Source: Chryseobacterium formosum
GTDB taxonomy: Bacteria > Bacteroidota > Bacteroidia > Flavobacteriales > Weeksellaceae
Direction of reading: 5' to 3'
Length of the DNA: 64,000 bases
Assembly: GCF_026460885.1 (NCBI RefSeq)
Contig: NZ_JAOVZW010000003.1
Span: 161,388 to 225,387, forward strand
The notes under the pieces were generated by a model. The model did not search any database and was not told the DNA's origin. It saw nothing but the letters and a program-made list of their open reading frames with translations. The translations under genes and the position numbers were made by a program. Shown piece by piece: positions 52,675 to 61,805 of this stretch (the stretch's first letter is position 1; every line of letters begins with the position of its first letter).

Positions 52675-52986
52675 ATGATTGAATTCACTGAAGGAATATA
52701 TACATTTTACATTTATATTCTCACCAATAAAAACAGAACTGTTCTATATACAGGTGTAACAAATAATCTAAATAAAAGATTACATCAACATAACACGAAA
52801 TCAAATCCTAACTCATTTACCACAAAATATAATGTAGAATTCTTGGTTTACTATGAAAAATTTGGATGGATTCAACAAGCAATTGAACGGGAAAAAGAAA
52901 TAAAAAATTTATCTCGGATTAAGAAACTGGAGCTGATAAGAATTCAAAATCCCAATATGGATTTTTTGAATGATTTGTTTCAATAA
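52675..52986 (+). CDS. GIY-YIG nuclease (UPF0213-like)
   Basis: A 103-residue GIY-YIG domain protein: Y-I-Y-I-L-T-N near 11-17, L-Y-T-G-V-T-N-N-L near 24-32 (the GIY-YIG pair in the form Y-I-Y and Y-T-G), R-L-H-Q-H near 35-39, and A-I-E-R-E-K-E-I-K near 70 with the catalytic Glu. Such short proteins may act in DNA repair or mobility. It lies inside the family B repeat array: six copies before and one and a half after it. Confidence 0.88.
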   Translation: MIEFTEGIYTFYIYILTNKNRTVLYTGVTNNLNKRLHQHNTKSNPNSFTTKYNVEFLVYYEKFGWIQQAIEREKEIKNLSRIKKLELIRIQNPNMDFLNDLFQ

Positions 52987-53026
52987 GAGTTTTAATTATC
53001 ATTGTGGAAGTTTTAAGCTAAGATAT

Positions 53027-53201
53027 CTCTAATAAAACGTTTAGATCCCTACGGGATGACAAACTGTGAGTAGGAGTATGCTTAGAGGTTTTGTTCCACA
53101 AAAAAGATGAGCGCAACGTTTGTCATCCTGAAAGGATCTAAACCCGAATCACTCCATACAACTTCTCTAATACTACGCCGAAATCCCTGCGGGATGACAA
53201 A
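53027..53201. repeat. Family B repeats downstream of the GIY-YIG gene
   Basis: A half copy at about 53027-53063 (only the right arm) and a full copy at 53119-53201. Confidence 0.88.
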
Positions 53202-53240
53202 CTGTGTGGAAAATGATATGTAAAAGTGTAGCTAAGAAAC

Positions 53241-53876
53241 CTATTTATTACCTTTAAACGTCACACCCAAAGAAAATACAGGTTTGGTAAACTGATTTCC
53301 ATTAATAAAATCACCTTTCCCGAATACAAACTGATAAGCTGCCCGTGACGTAAGGTAAATCCCAACTTCATCTTCTGTAATTGTGGCTAATTTAAAGGAG
53401 AAATCCAGTCCGCCCTGAACATTATAGAAAATATCACGGCTGAGTTTTTTTGGAACTTCATATTCATTTGCCAGCCAAATTCCCTCAACTTCACTATAAG
53501 TAGTTTGGGTTGTTCTTTCGTCAGGATTGACAAGGCTGAGAAAATATACACCTGTAGAAAGGTAAGTACTGAAAAAAAACTTTTCGGTGTTGATAAAATC
53601 ATTCTGCGCCAAAAAATTAAGGATAATGTGATTGGATCGGGTTCTGTCTGCAGGATAACCGAAATTTTCACTGTATTTTTTGCTGGTAAAACTTAATGCT
53701 CCACCCAGTGAAACACGGTCGTTGAGGTATGAACGTACATTGATATTTACAGCCGGTTGATATTTGTAAACGGTTGGCTGCAGTTCAATTCCCGCAAAGA
53801 CAGCTAGCTTTTCTTTTTGTGCAAAAAATAACTGAGAGCTTAATAAAAGTCCTAAAATATAATGTGATTTTTTCAT
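53241..53876 (-). CDS. Outer-membrane beta-barrel-like protein
   Basis: A 211-residue protein with a signal peptide (cleavage near F-F-A-Q, residue 20). The mature part alternates amphipathic strands ending in an aromatic-rich C-terminal strand (V-F-S-L-G-V-T-F-K-G), as in small outer-membrane barrels of Bacteroidetes. No specific function. It is located between two repeat arrays and transcribed alone. Confidence 0.65.
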   Translation of the reverse strand: MKKSHYILGLLLSSQLFFAQKEKLAVFAGIELQPTVYKYQPAVNINVRSYLNDRVSLGGALSFTSKKYSENFGYPADRTRSNHIILNFLAQNDFINTEKFFFSTYLSTGVYFLSLVNPDERTTQTTYSEVEGIWLANEYEVPKKLSRDIFYNVQGGLDFSFKLATITEDEVGIYLTSRAAYQFVFGKGDFINGNQFTKPVFSLGVTFKGNK

Positions 53877-54005
53877 GACTCAGAGTTTTAAGGTTTAACA
53901 GAGAGAAATAGAAAATTACTTAAAAAATATTTATTATTCCTCTTTATTAATAAGACTCTGAAATTCTGGAAAGGTTGCCTTGGAAGCCAGATATTTTGTA
54001 AATTC

Positions 54006-54284
54006 CGTCAGTTCGAGTAGGTTTTGAAGAAAACCGTATCGAGAACTTTTTATATGATGAACGAGTTTTGTTCTTCTGCTTACTGATTCTCGATACATTT
54101 TTCTTCGTTTCACTGCGAAAAACACTCGAATTGACGTTATCAGACAAGCTTTCAAAACAGTTTGTCAGTTAGAGTAGGTTTTGAAGAAAGCCGTATCGAG
54201 AACTTTTTATATGATGAATGAGTTTTGTTCTTCGACTTACTGGTTCTTGATACGAATTCTTTTCAGAATTTTAATCGAACCGAC
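54006..54284. repeat. Two family A palindromic repeats
   Basis: Copies at 54006-54136 (CGTCAGTTCGAGTAGG ... ACTCGAATTGACG) and 54163-54284 (right arm decayed). They belong to the family at 1420-2929, over 50 kb away. Frames through them are not genes. They fill most of 53877-54383. Confidence 0.85.
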
Positions 54285-54383
54285 GGATTCATGATCGTAA
54301 ATATCATCGGTATTTATTTAGAAATATTAGTATTAAAATGATATTTTTGGAATATTAAATTATTCAATGGAATTATTACGCTA

Positions 54384-54842
54384 ATGAAATATTATATCAT
54401 TATTTTAATCTTATTCTTTTTTTCGTGCAAGGAAAACCCAATTGACAAAAAGATTGAGTGGGATTATCTGAACAGTTCATTTAAAAACTCTGATAATCAA
54501 GGCAGTCTGGGAATGCTTTGTGGTTATGATACATTTGAGCTGAAAAGAATTGATGATTCTCTTTTTGAAATGAGATTAGCTGAGTTTAAGGGATGGAAAA
54601 AGGATTCTAAAAAGTATAATGATACGCTGAAATTAACTGATAACAAAAAAGTTTTAGATTCAGCAGGAAATCAGCAAAAACAAATTTTAAAATTTTCCAA
54701 TAAAAATAATGTTAATCTTGAAGTGGTGATAGATAAGACCAAAGCTTTTTCAGATTCAATAAATAATTATGAATATTCCGGAAAAATAAAAATTAATAAT
54801 AATAAATTTAAATATTCGTGTGAGGAACTTTGGGTAAAATAA
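54384..54842 (+). CDS. Small lipoprotein
   Basis: A 152-residue protein whose signal peptide ends F-F-S-C (lipidated C15). The rest is charged and beta-rich with no recognised domain. Its last codons lie just before the next gene, whose ATG is 5 bp after this stop, so the two may be co-transcribed. Confidence 0.65.
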   Translation: MKYYIIILILFFFSCKENPIDKKIEWDYLNSSFKNSDNQGSLGMLCGYDTFELKRIDDSLFEMRLAEFKGWKKDSKKYNDTLKLTDNKKVLDSAGNQQKQILKFSNKNNVNLEVVIDKTKAFSDSINNYEYSGKIKINNNKFKYSCEELWVK

Positions 54843-54847
54843 AAAAT

Positions 54848-55606
54848 ATGAAAAAATTAGGAATCATCGGCTGCGGCTGGCTTGGAAATCATATCGCAGA
54901 ACGATTATCAAAACAATACGAAATTTTCGCAACCACAACGACAGAATCGAAAATTGAAGATCTACAATCTAAAGGCTATCATACAACTTTAATAAGTTTT
55001 CCTAATGAATTGGATGCTGAAATGAAAGAATGGGAAGCCGCAAAAGAATTGGATGCCATTATTATCAGTGTTCCGTTTTCCGGAATCAGAGGTGCTCAAA
55101 TTCCTATGAATGACAAAAGGCAAAACCTGTTGAATTTTCTTGGAGAGTTTAAAGGTCAGTTATTTTTAGCAAGTTCGACGGGCGTTTATCCTGAAACAGA
55201 AAAAGAATTTACAGAAGACGATCAACCTGCAAAAGATGTGGAAAGTGAACGTTTTATTTTAGATAAATTCCCACAAACCAATATTTTGAGATTGGCTGGA
55301 TTAATGGGCGGTCAAAGGCTTTTGAAGAATTATAATATTTCCAATCTGGATCAGTTGGTGAATCATATTCATTACGTAGATATTTGTTCGGTTGTTGAAA
55401 AGATGCTGTATAATAAGTCGGAATCTAAAGTTTATAATGTGGTTGCTCCGATTCATCCAAGCAAAGAAGAGGTAATTAATGCTCAGAAAGATTTGCCTTA
55501 TGATGGTGAGAGAACGACTGTGGGAAGAACAATTTCTCCTAAAAAATTAATTAAAGAATTAGATTTTGAGTTTCAATATCCTGATCCGAGGTATTTTCAT
55601 TTGTAG
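54848..55606 (+). CDS. NAD(P)-binding Rossmann oxidoreductase (YeeZ-like)
   Basis: A 252-residue protein opening G-I-I-G-C-G-W-L-G (dinucleotide-binding G-x-G-x-x-G), with S-S-T-G-V-Y near 115, I-L-R-L-A-G-L-M-G-G near 150 and H-Y-V-D-I-C near 180. This is the short extended-SDR type seen in YeeZ, for which substrates are not known. The ATG at 54848 is preferred over an in-frame upstream codon, since the Rossmann strand begins right after it. Confidence 0.82.
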   Translation: MKKLGIIGCGWLGNHIAERLSKQYEIFATTTTESKIEDLQSKGYHTTLISFPNELDAEMKEWEAAKELDAIIISVPFSGIRGAQIPMNDKRQNLLNFLGEFKGQLFLASSTGVYPETEKEFTEDDQPAKDVESERFILDKFPQTNILRLAGLMGGQRLLKNYNISNLDQLVNHIHYVDICSVVEKMLYNKSESKVYNVVAPIHPSKEEVINAQKDLPYDGERTTVGRTISPKKLIKELDFEFQYPDPRYFHL

Positions 55607-55615
55607 AATTGATTT

Positions 55616-56629
55616 ATGATTAAATCCAGATTAAAAACTTTTACGGCTGTACTACTTTTACTGTTTCTGTTTTCTTACAGTCTTCAGGATTTGGCATTGA
55701 TTTACCCTTCTTATTTCCCTAAACCGGTTTATGACTTTAAGAAAAATCCTTTAAAACCTTCAACGGTGGAGTTGGGCAGAAAACTGTTCTATGATCCTGT
55801 TTTATCAAGAAATAATACCATTTCCTGCTCAACTTGTCATTTGTCTAATCAGGCTTTTTCCCATGCAGGAAATCATTTAAGCAAAGGGATTGAAGATGGA
55901 ATTGGTGACAGAAATTCTCCGGCGATTTTTAATCTGGCTTGGCAAAAAACATTTATGTGGGATGGTTCGGTCGTGAATATCGATGTTCAGGCTTTGGCAC
56001 CTATCAATCATCCGAAAGAAATGGGAGAGGATATTAATGTTGCTGTACGAAGAATCAATAAATCTAAAGAATATAAGGCACTTTTTTATAAGAGTTTTGG
56101 CGATAGTTTGGCAACTTCCGAACGTCTGATGAAAGCACTTTCACAGTTTCAATTAACAATTGTCTCAGCTCATTCTAAATATGATAAAGTAAAGCAGGGA
56201 AAAGCAAAGTTTACTCAATCTGAAAAAAATGGGTATCAATTATTTAAACAAAACTGTAGTTCGTGTCATAAAGAACCGTTGTTTTCAACGTATGAATTTG
56301 CCAATAACGGACTGTCCTATAATTCAGAATTAAAAGATTACGGAAAATGGAATAAAACGTTTGAGCCAATTGATAAAATGATGTTTAAAATTCCGAGTTT
56401 GCGAAATCTTTCTTATACTTATCCATATATGCACGATGGCAGATTTAAGACGCTTTACGAAGTTTTGGAACATTACGAAAAGGGAATTGAAAAAAGTCCG
56501 ACTTTAGCTAAACAGCTGGAAAAACCAATCATTTTTAATCCAAAAGAAAAGGAAGATTTACTGGCGTTTTTAGCTGCTTTGAATGATTCTGTTTTGGTTT
56601 CTAACGTGGAGTATCAAAAGATCAAATAA
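55616..56629 (+). CDS. Di-haem cytochrome c peroxidase (MauG/CcpA-like)
   Basis: A 337-residue protein with an N-terminal signal or membrane segment. Two haem-binding motifs, C-S-T-C-H at 71-75 and C-S-S-C-H at 214-218, and the P-Y-M-H-D-G near 270-275 with a Met for the high-potential haem. It should act outside the cytoplasm and reduce hydrogen peroxide or oxidise a small substrate. It follows the NAD-binding gene by 9 bp. Confidence 0.9.
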   Translation: MIKSRLKTFTAVLLLLFLFSYSLQDLALIYPSYFPKPVYDFKKNPLKPSTVELGRKLFYDPVLSRNNTISCSTCHLSNQAFSHAGNHLSKGIEDGIGDRNSPAIFNLAWQKTFMWDGSVVNIDVQALAPINHPKEMGEDINVAVRRINKSKEYKALFYKSFGDSLATSERLMKALSQFQLTIVSAHSKYDKVKQGKAKFTQSEKNGYQLFKQNCSSCHKEPLFSTYEFANNGLSYNSELKDYGKWNKTFEPIDKMMFKIPSLRNLSYTYPYMHDGRFKTLYEVLEHYEKGIEKSPTLAKQLEKPIIFNPKEKEDLLAFLAALNDSVLVSNVEYQKIK

Positions 56630-56647
56630 TTTGTAAATAAATGTATT

Positions 56648-57103
56648 TTGAAAAATTATACCGCTCATTATTTAAAAAAAGATATTCTCTTGGCTAATGA
56701 AAGTCAAAAGTTAATCGGGAAAATTATTGATGAAAGCAGTTGGTTTAAAATACAGCATTCGATAGATTATTCCTCTCGTACATACGAAATAAAAAATGTA
56801 GGTTTTCTGAAAAATGATGTCGAACTCAGCCTCTCAAAACGCATTATTTATTTTACAGATTTGGGAAAAGACAGGATCATTAAATCCGGACAAGAGGTAA
56901 GAATATACAATTTCAAATTAGACCGTATTAATCAGCTTTTTGAAAAAGGGAAATTGCTAATCGAGATTTGCAAAGCTGTAAAGAAAGAAACGAAAGAGGC
57001 TATTTTGGAAATAAAAGCCGATAATTCTGTAGAAGACTTATTGATTTTACTTTTTCTTCATTATTCCACAAAAGAATTCAACGGTATTAGTGGTGATGAT
57101 TGA
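56648..57103 (+). CDS. Hypothetical protein with TTG start
   Basis: A 151-residue protein, no signal peptide or known domain. The only start giving the full frame is TTG (an ATG at 56641 leads to another frame that stops quickly). It may be co-transcribed with the peroxidase gene (18 bp). A terminator follows. Confidence 0.55.
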   Translation: MKNYTAHYLKKDILLANESQKLIGKIIDESSWFKIQHSIDYSSRTYEIKNVGFLKNDVELSLSKRIIYFTDLGKDRIIKSGQEVRIYNFKLDRINQLFEKGKLLIEICKAVKKETKEAILEIKADNSVEDLLILLFLHYSTKEFNGISGDD

Positions 57104-57110
57104 TTAAAAC

Positions 57111-57135
57111 AAAACCTGCAAAAAATACAGGTTTT
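57111..57135. terminator. Bidirectional terminator
   Basis: AAAACCTG / CAGGTTTT stem with a nine-base loop between convergent genes. Confidence 0.75.
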
Positions 57136-57139
57136 AAAT

Positions 57140-57640
57140 TTATTTATTCACTAAAATATTTTCGATAGATTCCAAAATTTCCTTTTCTACATTATCTTCA
57201 TTAAGCGTTTCAACTGTATAATATTGTTCTTTCATCGCTGCGGTTCCGGTTCCATTTTGAAAAATCGTATCCTGATGAACGCTGATTCTCTTTAAGTTTT
57301 TGTCAGCGACAAACATGATGTGCGGAAACTTATCATTCGTATAAAAATTAGAATCCACATTTCTTGAAATCTGAAGCTTGATATTAGTTTGAGAATTGAT
57401 TCCTAAACCGGTTTTATTTTCTTCGCTGAATGTAATTTTACCGCCAAATCCGTTTTGTCTAAGCATTCTTCTGAATTCCTGCATTTTAGGATCTATGAAA
57501 TTCTTGCACAGCGTTTTAAAACCTTCAATAAAAAGATCGTCTTCACTTTTCTGTTTTTCCAGGCTTTCTTTGAGCTTTTGTTCTTCCGTTTTTAAGTTTG
57601 AAAACAGTCCGTTTAATTTATTTATACTTTCTTCTTTCAT
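57140..57640 (-). CDS. Hypothetical protein with coiled-coil start
   Basis: A 166-residue protein. Residues ~8-50 are rich in K/E/L and likely a coiled coil. The C-terminal part is beta-rich (K-I-T-F-S-E, H-I-M-F-V-A-D). No signal peptide or family recognised. Confidence 0.6.
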   Translation of the reverse strand: MKEESINKLNGLFSNLKTEEQKLKESLEKQKSEDDLFIEGFKTLCKNFIDPKMQEFRRMLRQNGFGGKITFSEENKTGLGINSQTNIKLQISRNVDSNFYTNDKFPHIMFVADKNLKRISVHQDTIFQNGTGTAAMKEQYYTVETLNEDNVEKEILESIENILVNK

Positions 57641-57764
57641 TAAATTGTATTTTCTTTGTATTTAACTCCGGTTTTTTGTCTTTATTAAATATTTTCAAAT
57701 ATAAAAAAAATCATAAAAAAGTATCTCTTGTTTTGTTAAAGAATTAGATTTTAATGTAAACAGC

Positions 57765-57789
57765 AAAACCTGCTTTGAAACAGGTTTTT
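57765..57789. terminator. Terminator hairpin before the GYF/RDD gene end
   Basis: AAAACCTG / CAGGTTTTT stem, similar to the hairpin at 57111-57135, next to the end of the RDD gene. Confidence 0.65.
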
Positions 57790-57823
57790 GTAATTTATAA
57801 TTAACTTTTTAATTAAATATCAG

Positions 57824-58498
57824 TTAATATTTATTAATTCTTCTTATTTCTGACACAACTATTGTACCCGCAAGACTATCATGTAAACATTGATTTCGTT
57901 TATTAAAAAAGAACATTAAAAAACCAATAAAAAAGGTAAATACATTAAGAATATTGGCGAAAAAGCGTCCGGTAGATTGTCCGAAATTTATCTTTGCACC
58001 ATCTGTACTCAATAGTTTTATATTTAAAGCTTTTTGCCCGATTGTTTGTTGAGATTCGCTGCATTGCATCAAAGCAAAATACAGCCATCCCGGAAGTATA
58101 GGAATAATGGCAGCAGGAATAATGATAATGAAAATATCTAATATCCTTGCTAATAACCTTTCTCCGAAATTTGCATAACGATATTGTATCGTTACATTTT
58201 CATAATGAATCTGTAATGTGTTGTCTTTAAGATATTCTATTCTTCCGATTCTGTAATCTATGTTTGTAGTCTGAGGAAGACTCGGTGGAACTTTTTGAAT
58301 TTCTTTGCTGAGGTTGATCGGAGGTAGAGTTGTTTCAAAAAGACTTTTCAGTTCATATAGCTTATCGGCTTCCGTCCAATTGTTGAGAGCTACGTGCCAA
58401 ATCAAAGTGTATCTTTTAATTTCCAGTTTTCTCAGTTCTTCTAATGTGTAAGGACCTTTTTTGCCGACCCCGTCATGTATAAAGTATTTTTGTTCCAT
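57824..58498 (-). CDS. GYF_2 plus RDD membrane protein
   Basis: A 224-residue protein. The N-terminal ~55 residues form a GYF_2 domain (G-K-K-G-P-Y-T-L-E-E-L, then W-x-x-A-L-N-N-W-T-E-A). Residues ~110-215 form an RDD domain with R-Y-A-N-F-G-E-R-L-L-A-R-I-L-D and two to three membrane helices. In other bacteria RDD proteins affect ion or pH balance, but roles differ. The gene stands alone. Confidence 0.85.
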   Translation of the reverse strand: MEQKYFIHDGVGKKGPYTLEELRKLEIKRYTLIWHVALNNWTEADKLYELKSLFETTLPPINLSKEIQKVPPSLPQTTNIDYRIGRIEYLKDNTLQIHYENVTIQYRYANFGERLLARILDIFIIIIPAAIIPILPGWLYFALMQCSESQQTIGQKALNIKLLSTDGAKINFGQSTGRFFANILNVFTFFIGFLMFFFNKRNQCLHDSLAGTIVVSEIRRINKY

Positions 58499-58706
58499 AA
58501 TTTGTATTTAAGTTTTATAAATGAGCGCGTAAATATATAAATTACAGATAATTTAACAATACTTTTTTTCACTGTGGGAAGAAAATAGTGTAAGAAACTG
58601 ATTGATAGTAACGAACTATGAAACTCTAAATTTTATTCTACTAATAAGTTTAGCGAATTATTTATTAAATTTTAAACAGTCTCTCACTCAGCTTCATATC
58701 ACAGTG

Positions 58707-58726
58707 TCTGATACAGGCGTATCAGA
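58707..58726. promoter_or_regulatory. Perfect palindrome upstream of the DoxX gene
   Basis: TCTGATAC-AGGC-GTATCAGA, flanked on both sides by AGTGTCTG-like words. 120 bp upstream of the DoxX gene, in a stretch (58499-58845) without a credible gene. It could be an operator. Confidence 0.4.
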
Positions 58727-58845
58727 GTGTCTGTTTCGAGGCTCACCGACTTTATATTCAGAATCTAACAGTAAGTTAACCTTTAAAATAACAAATTTGT
58801 TGAGAATGGAATCATTCTTGACTTCATAACATCAAAATATACGTT

Positions 58846-59232
58846 ATGAAAACAGACACTATCAAAACAATCGCAAAATACGGACTTGGAGCCATGTTGA
58901 TTACTGCAGGAATCGGTCACCTTACTTTTGCAAGGAAAGAATTTCAAGCACAGGTTCCCAATTGGGTTCCTCTTGAAAAAGATGATACAGTTGTGTATTC
59001 GGGAATTGCAGAAATTGCTTTAGGAACCACCATTATTGCCACTCCCAAAAAGTATGAATCTCTTGTAGGAAAGATAGCAGGAGCATTTTTTACGGCCGTT
59101 TTCCCGGGAAATATTGCCCAATATAAAAATGACAGAAACAGTTTCGGGCTCAATACTGACGGAAAAAGATTTGCCCGATTATTTATGCAGCCTTTACTTA
59201 TTTTCTGGGCAGTAAAATCAACAGAAAAATAG
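58846..59232 (+). CDS. DoxX-family membrane protein
   Basis: A 128-residue protein with a G-L-G-A-M-L-I-T-A-G-I-G-H-L segment at ~13-26, the typical opening of DoxX/SURF4-like quinone-interacting membrane proteins, then Q-V-P-N-W-V-P near 35, and three to four predicted helices. Its function is not known for sure in this group. Terminator follows at once. Confidence 0.83.
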   Translation: MKTDTIKTIAKYGLGAMLITAGIGHLTFARKEFQAQVPNWVPLEKDDTVVYSGIAEIALGTTIIATPKKYESLVGKIAGAFFTAVFPGNIAQYKNDRNSFGLNTDGKRFARLFMQPLLIFWAVKSTEK

Positions 59233-59236
59233 AATC

Positions 59237-59263
59237 AAACTCAGCGCAATGCTGAGTTTTTTG
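59237..59263 (+). terminator. Terminator after the DoxX gene
   Basis: AAACTCAGC / GCTGAGTTTT stem, loop GCAAT, T-run. Confidence 0.88.
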
Positions 59264-59326
59264 TTTAAATAATAAAATGATTACAACCTTTTTATCGAAA
59301 TAAGCATCTTTATATAAAAAGATACT

Positions 59327-59932
59327 ATGAAAATTATAATAGAAAAACCATGTCATGAGAATTGGGAAGAGATGACTCCACAGGAAAAAGGAAGATTCTG
59401 TTCGGTTTGTTCAAAAACAGTCAGAGATTTTACAAATAATTCTGATGATGAGATATTAGAAGTTTTATCTAAACCATCATCAAAAAATATCTGCGGAAAT
59501 TTTTACGAATCACAACTTAACCGGAATATTCAGTACTCGTTTATCAACTCACTTTTATCTAAGTTTGCCGTTGGTTTTATATTGACAGCAGTAGGAATTG
59601 TTTCTTTAAATGCTCAGGAGAAAGATTCAGTGAAAACTTCGGTTCTTGCAAATCTTCAAGGGCAAATAACTGGTCTGTCAGCAAATTCTCAAAACGGAGC
59701 AGTGATACCATCGACAAGAGGTATGCCTTCGTCAATTCAAGGAAATAATGAGCCTTTGTGGGTTGTTGATGGTGAAATTACTGATGCTAAAAGCTTTAAA
59801 CATTCTGATGCTAAGAAAATTAAACATATAGAAATACTTAAAGGAGTACAAGCCACTGCAATCTACGGAAGTAAAGGAAGAAATGGGGTGATTTTAGTAA
59901 CATTGAAAAAAAGATTTAGAGAGAAGAAGTAA
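59327..59932 (+). CDS. TonB plug-domain protein with N-terminal Cys domain
   Basis: A 201-residue protein. The N-terminus has C-H-E-N-W, M-T-P-x-x-K-G-R-F-C-x-x-C-x-K-T-V-x-D-F-T: a common Bacteroidetes N-terminal module. A membrane helix follows (residues ~72-95). The C-terminal part matches the plug start of TonB receptors (P-L-W-V-V-D-G, I-E-I-L-K-G, A-I-Y-G-S-K-G-R-N-G-V-I-L-V-T). It lacks any barrel, so it is not a receptor itself. It may act as a sensor or partner in the membrane. Confidence 0.8.
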   Translation: MKIIIEKPCHENWEEMTPQEKGRFCSVCSKTVRDFTNNSDDEILEVLSKPSSKNICGNFYESQLNRNIQYSFINSLLSKFAVGFILTAVGIVSLNAQEKDSVKTSVLANLQGQITGLSANSQNGAVIPSTRGMPSSIQGNNEPLWVVDGEITDAKSFKHSDAKKIKHIEILKGVQATAIYGSKGRNGVILVTLKKRFREKK

Positions 59933-60086
59933 AATTCTCTTTTTACTGATGACCGATTTATTCAATATTAATTATCATTCAAATACCCTTTAAATAGAGC
60001 AAATCTATTAATTATCTCTTTTAAAAACGGATTTTTAGGTCTAAATTTATTCTTTCAAATTTCAAACTATTAAAACCGAATAATTT

Positions 60087-61715
60087 ATGAGTTTAGCTAA
60101 TGAGGCGTCATTCCGTGACCTGTTCAAATCAGAAAAGGAAATTCCAGAAGAATATAAAGTTCCAATAATCCACCAAAGAGAATATCTCCTCAACGGAGAA
60201 TTAGTAGAATGGAATGGAGATGTAACCGAAATCTATTCTCCGGTTTGTATTAAAACTGAAAACGGTTTAGAGCGAAAACTGTTGGGAAGCATTCCAAATA
60301 TCAGTCCGAAAGAAGCAATGGATGTCTTGGAAGCATCAGTTAAAGCTTACAACAATGGTTTAGGAGAGTGGCCGACAATGTCTGTGGAAGGAAGAATCAA
60401 ATGTATGCAGAAATTTGTGTACTTAATGATTAAAGAGCGTGATTTAATTATCAAACTTTTGATGTGGGAAATTGGAAAAACTTTGGCAGATTCTACAAAA
60501 GAATTTGACAGAACGGTAGATTATATCAACCAAACTATTGATGCGCTGAAAGATTTAGACAGAGAATCTTCACGTTTCCAGCAGGCGGAAGGAACGATTG
60601 CACAAATCAGAAGAGCTCCACTTGGTGTCGTTTTGAGTATGGGACCTTTTAATTATCCTTTAAACGAAATTTTCACAACGTTGATTCCTGCTTTAATTAT
60701 GGGGAATACGATTTTGTTTAAACTCCCAAAACATGGTGTTCTTGCACATTATCCTTTATTGAAAGCATTCAAAGAAGCTTTCCCGAAAGGAACGGTGAAT
60801 ACTTTATACGGAAAAGGTTCGGAAATCATCACCCCAATCATGGAAAGCGGAAAAGTAAATGTTTTAGCATTTATTGGTTCGAGTAAAGTAGCGAACGGAT
60901 TGAAGAAATTACATCCGAAAGTTAATCGATTGAGAGCTATTTTAAGTTTAGACGCAAAAAATGCAGCTATCGTAACCAAAAATGCTAATCTCGACATTGC
61001 CGTGAGTGAAATTATTCTCGGAGCGCTTTCATTTAACGGACAAAGATGTACTGCTTTGAAATTGATATTTGTACAAAAGGATGTAGCTGAAGAATTTACA
61101 CAGAAATTAACGGCTGCAGTTTCAGCTTTAAAACCAGGACTTCCATGGGAAAAAGATGTGAAAATAACCCCTCTTCCTGAAGTGAATAAACCTCCATATT
61201 TACAAGAATGTATTAACGATGCTATATCTAAAGGTGCAAAAGTTTTGAATGAAAATGGCGGATTTACAGAAGAATCTTTCGTTTTCCCAGCAGTTGTTTA
61301 TCCTGTAAATAATGATATGAAACTGTATCATGAAGAGCAATTCGGGCCAGTAATTCCTGTAGTTCCTTTTGACGATATTGAAGAACCGATCGATTATCAG
61401 GTGAATGCAGACCACGGAATGCAGGTGAGTATTTTCAGTGAAGATGCTCAAGAAGTTTCACAATTAATTGATCCTTTTGTGAATCTGGTAAGCCGTGTGA
61501 ATATCAATTGTCAGGCTCAAAGAGGTCCGGATGTTTTCCCTTTTACAGGAAGAAAAGATTCTGCAGAAGGAACGCTTTCTGTTTTTGATGCGCTTCGTTC
61601 GTTTTCTATCAGATCGTTGGTTGCAGCGAAGATTACCGATTCCAACAAAGAGTTGCTGAATACAATTGTAAGAGATCACGATTCTAATTTCCTGAGTACA
61701 GATTATATTTTTTAA
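60087..61715 (+). CDS. gapN: NADP-dependent glyceraldehyde-3-phosphate dehydrogenase (ALDH family)
   Basis: A 542-residue aldehyde dehydrogenase. The catalytic Cys321 lies in F-N-G-Q-R-C-T, N189 in G-P-F-N-Y-P, and the usual E-L-G-G segment is replaced by L-S-L-D-A-K-N, as known in this Bacteroidetes GapN-type group. It oxidises glyceraldehyde-3-phosphate directly to 3-phosphoglycerate with NADPH formation. Substrate is inferred from overall resemblance. Terminator follows. Confidence 0.85.
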   Translation: MSLANEASFRDLFKSEKEIPEEYKVPIIHQREYLLNGELVEWNGDVTEIYSPVCIKTENGLERKLLGSIPNISPKEAMDVLEASVKAYNNGLGEWPTMSVEGRIKCMQKFVYLMIKERDLIIKLLMWEIGKTLADSTKEFDRTVDYINQTIDALKDLDRESSRFQQAEGTIAQIRRAPLGVVLSMGPFNYPLNEIFTTLIPALIMGNTILFKLPKHGVLAHYPLLKAFKEAFPKGTVNTLYGKGSEIITPIMESGKVNVLAFIGSSKVANGLKKLHPKVNRLRAILSLDAKNAAIVTKNANLDIAVSEIILGALSFNGQRCTALKLIFVQKDVAEEFTQKLTAAVSALKPGLPWEKDVKITPLPEVNKPPYLQECINDAISKGAKVLNENGGFTEESFVFPAVVYPVNNDMKLYHEEQFGPVIPVVPFDDIEEPIDYQVNADHGMQVSIFSEDAQEVSQLIDPFVNLVSRVNINCQAQRGPDVFPFTGRKDSAEGTLSVFDALRSFSIRSLVAAKITDSNKELLNTIVRDHDSNFLSTDYIF

Positions 61716-61738
61716 GTATTTAAATCTAACTAAAAATA

Positions 61739-61772
61739 AACCCCGCAAAAAAATAAATTATTGCGGGGTTTC
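61739..61772. terminator. Terminator between gapN and the convergent hydrolase gene
   Basis: AACCCCGCAA / TTGCGGGGTT stem with a 12-base A/T loop, followed by TTTC. Confidence 0.88.
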
Positions 61773-61805
61773 TGATTAATCAATCAGATATATTGAAAAA
61801 AGACT

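Noticed and set aside
51854..53201. CRISPR-like array
   Set aside because: Units are ~82 bp with internal palindromes and spacers that are themselves duplicated. No cas genes are present.
58602..58829. 75-codon frame upstream of DoxX
   Set aside because: It crosses the palindrome region, and the composition is not coding-like.
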